Shown: positions 44,195 through 50,964 of the stretch, one piece after another | How positions within the stretch are numbered: position 1 is the first letter of the stretch | How the letters are laid out: every line of letters starts with the position of its first letter | Origin: Bombella saccharophila | GTDB lineage: Bacteria > Pseudomonadota > Alphaproteobacteria > Acetobacterales > Acetobacteraceae | Length of the DNA: 64,000 nucleotides | Direction: 5' to 3' | Assembly: GCF_026385475.1 (NCBI RefSeq) | Contig: NZ_JANIDW010000003.1 | Span: 310,001 to 374,000, forward strand | Program-made: the position numbers and the translations under genes | The notes under the pieces: generated by a model | Database searches by the model: none | Seen by the model: only the letters and a program-made list of their open reading frames with translations | Told to the model about the DNA's origin: nothing

Positions 44195-45054
44195 GATGTT
44201 GTGCGGTCCTGCATGCGGCAAAGCAGGTAAACGAGGCCCCCGCTAAGGCACATTATAAGGACCGGCAAAAGGGCTAGACTTCCCCATAATATAGGGGGAA
44301 GCAGGGTTGTAAAATGGAGTGGGTCTGTAAGGGGGGGCAGACGCAGGAGAGGGCGTAATGCCCTAGTGAGGGCTATGAAGGTCGGCAGGAGCAGGGCTAT
44401 GCCTATGAGGCTCCCAAGACCGGAGATGAGGGCAAGACGCCGCGCAAATATATGATGCAGCGTGGTAGGATTACCGCCTAATGAGAGCAGCAAGAGGCGT
44501 TGTTGAGTATTAGCGAGAGCGGTCGTGCGTGCCATGAGGTATAATAAGGCTGGGGCGATTGTAAGGGCAATAGCGCCGCCCATAGCGAGCGCAATATGGC
44601 AAGCTGCTTGGCGGATATTTGCTAAAAATGGCGCGAGCTTTTCAAGTTGATGTGGTGGTGGGATGACCATCGCATCAGGCTCATAACGCTGCGCTAGTGT
44701 GGTGAGCGTGGCGATGTCCCCCCGATAATGGAGGGTGATGAGGGTAGGGAGCGGGCCGGGCCATGGTGTGGACCAATGAGCAAGTGTTTGTGCAACCTCT
44801 TGGTCTGAAAGACGTGTTACCTCTGTGCCGGGGAATGTGGCAGACACGGCATGTTGTAGCGCATCAATTTTGTCATTTTGTTGCGGTAAGGCGATGACGA
44901 CATAAGATGTAGCTTGCTCTTCCCATTGGTGCGTTGCGCGGCTTGTTCCGTAAGGTAGAGCAAGGCTTAGGCCCAAAAGCCATGTAAGAAGGCATACACC
45001 AATCAGGAGCGACCAACTGCTTGGCCATGAGAGGGCACGGGCAAGACGTGTCAT
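44191..45054 (-). CDS. ftsX: Cell division protein FtsX (permease-like)
   Basis: FtsX is the membrane partner of FtsE; together they activate peptidoglycan hydrolases at the septum. The 287-residue protein has the expected four helices: one near the N terminus (SLLIGVCLLTWLLGLSLAL), a periplasmic domain (about residues 40-160) and three C-terminal helices (IALAMGGAIALTIAPALLYL, then LALISGLGSLIGIALLLPTF and LLPPILWGSLALLPVLIMCL). It overlaps ftsE by 4 bases and the DUF218 gene by 4 bases. Confidence 0.82.
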   Translation of the reverse strand: MTRLARALSWPSSWSLLIGVCLLTWLLGLSLALPYGTSRATHQWEEQATSYVVIALPQQNDKIDALQHAVSATFPGTEVTRLSDQEVAQTLAHWSTPWPGPLPTLITLHYRGDIATLTTLAQRYEPDAMVIPPPHQLEKLAPFLANIRQAACHIALAMGGAIALTIAPALLYLMARTTALANTQQRLLLLSLGGNPTTLHHIFARRLALISGLGSLIGIALLLPTFIALTRALRPLLRLPPLTDPLHFTTLLPPILWGSLALLPVLIMCLSGGLVYLLCRMQDRTTS

Positions 45055-45794
45055 GAAAAGCGTCCTTCATAGGTAGGAGCCATGGGGGTAAGCGGGGCAA
45101 AGAGAGAGGGAGGTATTTCCTCTTTTTCGCCTTCTGTGGGGGCAGGGGGATTATAAGGCAAGGTGAGGGTAGCCTCTGGGAAGGAGACTTCTGGCGGGCG
45201 CGTGCGGATTGCAAAGAGGGCCGTTGCCCCGTTTTGGACGAGGTCTTTTATGGTGGATAAAAGATGTTCTCGTAGCTCTGGGCATAGGGTGAGCGCTGGT
45301 TCATCGACTAAAATCAAGGAAGGATGGGTAATTAAGGCACGCGCACATGCAGCGCGGAGGCGGGTTGTGTGGCTCAGTGTGGTTGGGAGGGCCTGTGCAT
45401 GGTCTTGTATGCCGAACCATTGCAGAATTGCCTCCGTCTCGCGTTGGATTTCAGCATGTCGAAAATGGGCTAATTCTAGGGGGAGGGCGACATTATCGGC
45501 AAGGCTGAGGCGGTCCATAAAGAGGGGATTTGCATCAATATAGCCAATGCGCTGGCGTAAGCGTTGGCGCGTGCGGGCAGGAAAGCGCGGGCTTAGTGGC
45601 TCATTTAAAATAGTTGCAGAACCAGCAACAGGGCGGCGCAGGGCTAAGGTATCAAGCAAGGCTGTCTTGCCTGATTCAGCTGGCCCAACGACCCATAAAG
45701 CCTCCCCCCGTTGGAGCTGAAGGGAGAGGGATTGCATTCCCCCTTGTATGAGGGCCGGGCTTGCGGGGAGGGAGAGGTTATGGAGTGTAATCAT
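45051..45794 (-). CDS. ftsE: FtsE-like ABC ATP-binding protein with degenerate ATPase motifs
   Basis: The gene sits in the standard ftsE-ftsX order, and the 247-residue product keeps the ABC frame: Walker A GPAESGKTALLD and Walker B LILVDEPA with the catalytic glutamate. Other motifs are altered. The signature LSGGQ reads LSHTTRLR; the Q-loop 'viFQd' reads YIDANPLF; the D-loop after Walker B is TLCPEL; and the switch histidine is replaced in ALFAIRT. A proline-rich tail (NPPAPTEGEKEEIPP) replaces the usual end. It may bind but hardly hydrolyse ATP in the usual way. Identity rests on context and length. Confidence 0.75.
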   Translation of the reverse strand: MITLHNLSLPASPALIQGGMQSLSLQLQRGEALWVVGPAESGKTALLDTLALRRPVAGSATILNEPLSPRFPARTRQRLRQRIGYIDANPLFMDRLSLADNVALPLELAHFRHAEIQRETEAILQWFGIQDHAQALPTTLSHTTRLRAACARALITHPSLILVDEPALTLCPELREHLLSTIKDLVQNGATALFAIRTRPPEVSFPEATLTLPYNPPAPTEGEKEEIPPSLFAPLTPMAPTYEGRFS

Positions 45795-45852
45795 ACCTCA
45801 TCCCACCCATGAAGCGAGGGCGATTGTATAACCCGCATGACAATGTAAAGCC

Positions 45853-46281
45853 TTAGAGACGCCGTGCTAACCATGCTGTTGCTGTGGAGGAGGCCGCTGC
45901 AAGGGCCATAAGCAATAGGCCATCCATAATCAGGCTATGTGGTGTGAAGAGATGCCCAGCAATGACGAGTTGGTTGGGAAGCGTGTGAGAAATATGGCTG
46001 ACGATATCATGGGTTTGCGGGTCCTCGGTTAGGGAGCCGAGATTAGCACTGGCGAGAGCAATGAGATGCGGGATGAGCGACCAGCCCACACCAATGATGA
46101 GGAGGATAGGGGCAAAAAGTTCTGTCAATTGAATGAGGAAACTGAAGACGAAATGGAAGATTGCCCAGATCACGGTCAGTACAACACGGCCGAGGATAGG
46201 AAGGCCCCGCTGAGGGGTACGCGCATTAGCAGCAAGGCGGTCATGGCGTGGGGGGTGTAGTGGTGAGGGTGATGTATTCAT
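45853..46281 (-). CDS. Small membrane protein of unknown function
   Basis: The 142-residue protein has a polar, proline- and arginine-containing N terminus (MNTSPSPLHPPRHDRLAANA), two strong membrane helices (VVLTVIWAIFHFVFSFLIQL, then LFAPILLIIGVGWSLIPHLI) and a third at the C terminus (LLLMALAAASSTATAWLARR). I do not recognise a family. It lies upstream of ftsE on the same strand, 58 bases away, and is divergent from the histidine kinase gene. Confidence 0.6.
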   Translation of the reverse strand: MNTSPSPLHPPRHDRLAANARTPQRGLPILGRVVLTVIWAIFHFVFSFLIQLTELFAPILLIIGVGWSLIPHLIALASANLGSLTEDPQTHDIVSHISHTLPNQLVIAGHLFTPHSLIMDGLLLMALAAASSTATAWLARRL

Positions 46282-46408
46282 GAATGTTTTGGACCTTCCA
46301 TTAGGATAACCATGTGGATCATGACATAAAAGGGATGAGGCAGGACAGGTGCGTTATAATTGCCTCATTCTATCTTCTATGTCTGCACCTAGCTTCTAGA
46401 GAGGCGCA

Positions 46409-48301
46409 ATGCAAATCTTACCCACTATGGATGAGAAAAATATCCGTATCCTTCTATTAGACCCGGCAGGGTCAGAGCAGAGTCGCGTTTATAATGTGTT
46501 GCGTGACAAGGGGATGGAGGTTGTCTGTCGTCAGGGGGCGGAAGCCATGCTGGAGGTTGTACAGCGCGTGGGGCGAGAGAAACGGATCGATATGGTTATC
46601 TGTTGTACATTGCAGCGTGGGATGAGTGCAGGCCAGTTTGTTCGTCGCGTAAAAGAGATTCCAGCGATGGAGGATGTCCCTGTTTTGATGCTGACAGATG
46701 ATGCATCGCCTCGTGTGGAGTTGGATGGTTTTGAGAGTGGGGCTGATGCGTACCTCTCCAGTACGGCGCATGCTGATCTATTGGTCTTGCGGGTGCGTAC
46801 ACTTTTACATCTTGCTGAGGAGAAGCGGCACCTACACCCGCAATGGCAGGCAAAGCGGGCGCGTGTGGTCATTGTTCGTAAAGCGGATGATGAATTCTTG
46901 CAGAATTTTTGGAATGATCCTTCCATTCCTGAATTTAAGCATGAATGTGATGGTTCTGCGGAGGCAGAGACCCCGGAGTTGGGCGAGTTGTTGTGGCGTG
47001 ATGGACATACAGTGACAACGGTTTTGCGCTCCAGCGAGCTTTTGGAAGGGGAATGGCTAACCGCACCTGATGGGCCAGATTGTATCGTTTTAGAGGATAT
47101 GCGGGATAATGAGGAGGATATCGCTTTTTGTCACCTGCTAGAGCAGCGACGGCAAACATTACGTACGCAAGGGAATGTCCCATTTCGCATGTTAGGGATT
47201 ATCCAAGCAAAACGCTTTCGTGGGGAATCGTGCGTGGCGTTTTTAGAGGCTGGATTAGAGGACCTCGTCCCAAGTGATATGCCGCCTGTTGTTTTAGCAT
47301 TACGTATTCGCGCGATGGTGCGGCGGCGGCGGGAAAATGAAGCCTTTCGCCAGCGCGAGATGGAGCGTCAGCAATCAGCTTTGGCATTACGGGCTGCCCA
47401 AGCGCAAGCGTCTTTAGCGGAGGCTCTCGCTCAGGCGAATAGTGAATTAGCACAAATGAATGATGAGCTCGTACAAACACAAGCGCGTCTTGTTCAAACT
47501 GCTAAGATGGCATCTTTAGGGGAGTTGGTAGCGGGTATTGCTCATGAAATTAATAACCCGCTCGCTTTTACGCTTGCTCATGCTGAGACGGTGGAGCGGT
47601 GCCTTAAGCATTTGGAAGGGACCGAACAAAGTGACGGGCAATCTAACATTCAACGGATCCTCCATCGTTTAGAAGCTATGAAGACGGGTTTGGGGCGTAT
47701 TCGTGACCTTGTGGTGCGGTTACGCCGTTTTTCTCGTTTAGAGGAGGGGCATTGGTGTCGGGTGGATGCTGAAGAGGCGATAGAGACAGGGCTTGCCTTA
47801 GTAAGACACAGGCTGGGTAAAACCATTACAGTGGATTGTCAGCTTGAGGCCCCTTTACAGCTAAATTGCCAAGAAACCTTATTTCATCAAGCGGTTATGA
47901 ATCTGATTGCGAATGCGGCTGATGCGTTAAATGCACTAGATCGTAAAGGTTATCTAAATGGGCAGGGCTTAATTCGGATTAGAACAAGTCTGCATGATAA
48001 TATTTATGAAATCATGGTGAGCGATAATGGTCCAGGAATCGAGGAGAGCGTTCGACCGTGGATTTTTGATCCGTTCTTTACCACAAAGGCACAAGGAGAG
48101 GGAACGGGGCTAGGATTATCCATTGTACACGGCATTGTGCAAGCCCATGGGGGGACAATTGATGTTATGGATACATATACAGTGGAGGAAAGTCAGCAGC
48201 GAGGCAAGGGAGGGCGTGGTGCCTGTTTTGTCATACGCTTGCCTGTGGAAGAAACGCCAGAGGGTTGGGCAGTACGAGAGCCGAAGAGCTGTAAGGTGTA
48301 G
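46409..48301 (+). CDS. Histidine kinase with two degenerate receiver-like domains
   Basis: The 630-residue protein has two N-terminal receiver-like domains (about residues 10-130 and 155-310), a coiled coil (about 315-365, QQSALALRAAQAQASLAEAL), a HisKA domain with the phospho-accepting histidine in GIAHEINNPLAFTL, and an HATPase domain (NLIANAADALNAL, SDNGPGIEES, GTGLGLSIVHGI). In the first receiver the position of the phosphorylated aspartate reads DMVICCTLQRG and the conserved lysine is gone; in the second it reads CIVLEDM, with glutamate. There is no membrane helix, so it is cytosolic. A TATAAT at 46355-46360 may be the -10 element. Eighteen bases separate it from the next kinase. Confidence 0.85.
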   Translation: MQILPTMDEKNIRILLLDPAGSEQSRVYNVLRDKGMEVVCRQGAEAMLEVVQRVGREKRIDMVICCTLQRGMSAGQFVRRVKEIPAMEDVPVLMLTDDASPRVELDGFESGADAYLSSTAHADLLVLRVRTLLHLAEEKRHLHPQWQAKRARVVIVRKADDEFLQNFWNDPSIPEFKHECDGSAEAETPELGELLWRDGHTVTTVLRSSELLEGEWLTAPDGPDCIVLEDMRDNEEDIAFCHLLEQRRQTLRTQGNVPFRMLGIIQAKRFRGESCVAFLEAGLEDLVPSDMPPVVLALRIRAMVRRRRENEAFRQREMERQQSALALRAAQAQASLAEALAQANSELAQMNDELVQTQARLVQTAKMASLGELVAGIAHEINNPLAFTLAHAETVERCLKHLEGTEQSDGQSNIQRILHRLEAMKTGLGRIRDLVVRLRRFSRLEEGHWCRVDAEEAIETGLALVRHRLGKTITVDCQLEAPLQLNCQETLFHQAVMNLIANAADALNALDRKGYLNGQGLIRIRTSLHDNIYEIMVSDNGPGIEESVRPWIFDPFFTTKAQGEGTGLGLSIVHGIVQAHGGTIDVMDTYTVEESQQRGKGGRGACFVIRLPVEETPEGWAVREPKSCKV

Positions 48302-48318
48302 GGAAGCGAAGGAAAAGC

Positions 48319-49818
48319 ATGACCAAGCTTCGTGATGTCGAAGAGCGGCCCCATGTTCTTCTAGTGGATGATGAGGAGGAGATTCTCGTCGCATTAGGAG
48401 ATTTGTTGGAGGATAGCTGCACGTTATTGACGGTTACGAATCCCCGTGATGCTCTTGTGTTATTAGAGACGCATACGGAGATTTCCGTCATCATCTCCGA
48501 CCAACGGATGCCGGGGATGACGGGTGATCAGTTTCTCCAGCGTGCGCGCGAGCTTTCCGATGCTCGGGCGATTTTGCTCACAGGCTATGCGGATTTAGAT
48601 GCTGTAGTGGCGGCGCTCAATCACGGGCAGATTGTAGCGTATGTGCATAAACCGTGGGAGGCAGACCATGTATTAAGCTTGGTCCATGAGGCCCATAGGA
48701 CGTGGCAGGCGCAACGCGCGTTAAAAACAGAACAAGCATTGCTACGAGGCTTGATGGATAGCCTGCCCTTTGGATTGGTGTTTTCGGATGCTGAAGGCCG
48801 CTGTATTCGGAGTAATCGTGAGTGCAGAAGTGATCAGGAGGTGGATCATTATCTGCCAGCACTACAGGCGGTTATTGCGCGTATGCGCGAGGCGGTGCAG
48901 CAAGAAGGTCAAGCTGAAGAGTTGTTGGAGGTCACAACTGAGGAGGGACAAACAGTTTGGCATGAGATTGCACGCATCGCTTTAAAATGGCCGGAAGGAG
49001 CCACAATGGCCGAAGCGTGGCAAGTGAGTATGGACCGCGACGTTACCCGTCGTGTTTTGATGGAGGCACGGCTTAATCAAGGGGAGCGTTTAGAGGCCCT
49101 AGGCCGTTTAGCGGGTGGGATGGCGCATGATTTTAATAATCTTCTCACCATTTTAACAAGTTGCTTGGATATGTTGGCAACACTCAAGCCAGCAGAGGAA
49201 ATAGAGCAGACAGCACAACAAACTTGGTTAGAGCAAGCTCATGAGACCATAAAACGCGGGGAGAGTCTGACGCGGCGATTGCTTCAATTTGGTCGTGCGG
49301 GCAAGAGTGAGCGCGCGGTAAGGCCGTTTGATTGCGCGGCTTTTTTAAAAGAGCGGGCTAGTTTGTTCCGGCAGAGTTTTTATGGCACGAACCCAGCGAT
49401 TCGCTTTGTGTTAGAACTCCCCAGCGACCCTCTACCGCCTGTCGTGACATGCCCAGAGCAGCTTGAGATGGCCTTGTTGAATTTATGCGTCAATGCACGG
49501 GATGCGATGCCCGCAGGGGGGATAGTGACTTTAGTTGCTCATAGAGTGGCTTATTCTTTGCCCGCGGCACCAGCGGATTGCGAGGCAGATCATGCTTTGG
49601 CATTAGAGATTCGTGATGAGGGAATAGGCATGAGCGAGGAGGTCCAACGCCATATTTTTGAGCCGTTTTTTACGACAAAACAGGCGGAAAAGGGGACTGG
49701 TCTTGGGCTGGCAGGGATTTATAGCTTCGTTTTAGCTCATCATGGTGATGTGAAAGTGGAAAGTGCGCCTGGGAAAGGGACGGTCATGCGTCTTTTGCTG
49801 CCTCTGTTGCAGGATTAA
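48319..49818 (+). CDS. Receiver-PAS-histidine kinase hybrid protein
   Basis: The 499-residue cytosolic protein begins with an intact receiver (HVLLVDDEEEILVALGDLL, phosphorylated aspartate in IISDQRMPGMTG, lysine in YVHKPWEADHVL). A PAS-like region follows (about 145-245, LMDSLPFGLVFSDAEG), then HisKA with MAHDFNNLLTILTSCL and HATPase with LCVNARDAMPAGG, IRDEGIGMSEE and GTGLGLAGIYSF. The receiver is N-terminal, so the flow may run from another kinase into this one. It directly follows the kinase with dead receivers, hence the two may act together. No DNA-binding output protein is encoded next to them. Confidence 0.87.
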   Translation: MTKLRDVEERPHVLLVDDEEEILVALGDLLEDSCTLLTVTNPRDALVLLETHTEISVIISDQRMPGMTGDQFLQRARELSDARAILLTGYADLDAVVAALNHGQIVAYVHKPWEADHVLSLVHEAHRTWQAQRALKTEQALLRGLMDSLPFGLVFSDAEGRCIRSNRECRSDQEVDHYLPALQAVIARMREAVQQEGQAEELLEVTTEEGQTVWHEIARIALKWPEGATMAEAWQVSMDRDVTRRVLMEARLNQGERLEALGRLAGGMAHDFNNLLTILTSCLDMLATLKPAEEIEQTAQQTWLEQAHETIKRGESLTRRLLQFGRAGKSERAVRPFDCAAFLKERASLFRQSFYGTNPAIRFVLELPSDPLPPVVTCPEQLEMALLNLCVNARDAMPAGGIVTLVAHRVAYSLPAAPADCEADHALALEIRDEGIGMSEEVQRHIFEPFFTTKQAEKGTGLGLAGIYSFVLAHHGDVKVESAPGKGTVMRLLLPLLQD

Positions 49819-49907
49819 AGACATCCTACCAGCGGGGAAGAGGTTTCTATTTTACGAGAGCTGGGTATGATGTGCTTACTCATGACGCATTAGAGGGAAT
49901 GAGAGGC

Positions 49908-50351
49908 ATGGCCGATCAAACATCCTGTTTCGTCCAAGCGCAGGAAGATACTGCCACAGACGCTATTACAGCGATTGGGGATGAGTTAGCCCTTTTTGAT
50001 GATTGGATGGAGCGCTATCAATATATTATTGAGTTGGGACGCAAAATTCCCCCGCTACCAGAAGAATGGCAAGATGAAGCGCATCGTATCCCAGGGTGTC
50101 AAAGTCAGGTTTGGTTAGAGGCGGAAGAACGAGAGGGGCTTTTGTTTTTTGCAGGGGCCTCTGATGCAGCGATTGTACAAGGTTTAGTAGCTTTATTATT
50201 GCGTGTTTATTCTGGCCGTACACGGGAGGAGATTTTAGCCACGTCTCCCACTTTTCTACATGATTTAGGCTTGGTGAAAGCTCTATCAGCCAATCGCGGT
50301 AATGGGGTAGAGGCCATGGCACAGGCTATTCGGCAGAGAGCGTCTGTGTGA
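49908..50351 (+). CDS. sufE: SufE-family sulfur acceptor protein
   Basis: SufE takes sulfur from the SufS cysteine desulfurase and passes it to the Suf scaffold for Fe-S cluster assembly. The 147-residue protein has the acceptor cysteine in HRIPGCQSQVWLEAE and the C-terminal ATSPTFLHDLGLVKALSANR. The ATG at 49908 (MADQTSCF) has GAGGGA 9 bases upstream; an in-frame GTG at 49872 would add 12 residues. It stands alone here without other suf genes, and a bidirectional terminator follows. Confidence 0.9.
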   Translation: MADQTSCFVQAQEDTATDAITAIGDELALFDDWMERYQYIIELGRKIPPLPEEWQDEAHRIPGCQSQVWLEAEEREGLLFFAGASDAAIVQGLVALLLRVYSGRTREEILATSPTFLHDLGLVKALSANRGNGVEAMAQAIRQRASV

Positions 50352-50373
50352 GTTAGACGCGGTATATCCCGTA

Positions 50374-50412
50374 AAAAAAGCCCTTTGGAAAAGTCTTCCA
50401 AAGGGCTTTTTT
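50374..50412. terminator. Bidirectional intrinsic terminator after sufE
   Basis: AAAAAAGCCCTTTGGAA (50374-50390) pairs with TTCCAAAGGGCTTTTTT (50396-50412) around a 5-base loop. The A- and T-runs on both sides make it work for sufE and for the converging small gene. Confidence 0.93.
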
Positions 50413-50435
50413 ATAAAGAGATAAAGTAAGAAAAT

Positions 50436-50744
50436 TTACTGTGCTGTAGAATGCGCTGGCGCCATTGGCTCTGCTGCATTTGGGGCCGGCATATCGGACT
50501 TCATGGGATTAGCACTGTCTTTTGCAGCGTCGGCTGTGGCAGCGTTAGCTTTTTTATTTGCACATTTAGCGAACTGCCCTTTTTCGTTACGGCAAGGCTT
50601 TGCTTTGGGCTTCTCGCATTTAGCAAACTGGCCTTTTTCATTACGGCAGGGATGTGCCTTCCCGTGTGGGGCAGCAGCAAAAGCGGCTTGGCTTGTTAGG
50701 GCACTGGCGATAAGGGCGAAAGTAGCCATACGGCGGAAGGTCAT
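50436..50744 (-). CDS. Small secreted protein with two identical cysteine-containing repeats
   Basis: From the ATG at 50744 the protein has 102 residues: a signal peptide (MTFRRMATFALIASALTSQA, cleavage near AFA-AAP), then two identical 12-residue repeats PCRNEKGQFAKC (residues 32-43 and 50-61), and an Ala/Pro/Met-rich tail (ANPMKSDMPAPNAAEPMAPA). The four cysteines could pair or bind a metal in the periplasm. The repeat recalls the 'CRdakGkF.kC' motif of small alphaproteobacterial exported proteins of unknown function. I do not assign a role. It ends at the shared terminator after sufE. Confidence 0.7.
   Translation of the reverse strand: MTFRRMATFALIASALTSQAAFAAAPHGKAHPCRNEKGQFAKCEKPKAKPCRNEKGQFAKCANKKANAATADAAKDSANPMKSDMPAPNAAEPMAPAHSTAQ
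50562..50651 (-). repeat. Two 36-bp coding repeats, 18 codons apart
   Basis: Units at 50616-50651 and 50562-50597 encode the same 12 residues (PCRNEKGQFAKC). They differ at several third codon positions, so the duplication is old and the protein sequence has been kept by selection. Confidence 0.75.
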
Positions 50745-50900
50745 GAGAGCATTTCCTTTAATAAAGGGGGTGGGAATGTTTGTTCGTACTTTATACAAAA
50801 CTGCAAAAAGGTGATAGTGACGTCTATGTTATTTTTCAATAATTAAGATGGTTTATTACTGTCTGTTAGTCTTTTCTTTAAAATCTTGTTCTTCCTATAA

Positions 50901-50936
50901 AAGAAGGGAGGCTCCAGGTAAGGAACCTCCCTTCTT
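50901..50936 (-). terminator. Intrinsic terminator of gcd
   Basis: On the minus strand AAGAAGGGAGG pairs with CCTCCCTTCTT (50901-50911 and 50926-50936), with T residues after the stem. It lies 29 bases past the gcd stop. Confidence 0.85.
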
Positions 50937-50964
50937 TTGTGTAATAACAATCTATATCAGATCA

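Noticed and set aside
50436-50744. Assignment of the small repeat protein to the PsiF family
   Set aside because: Both are short, exported and cysteine-containing, but the repeat motif PCRNEKGQFAKC does not match the PsiF repeat.
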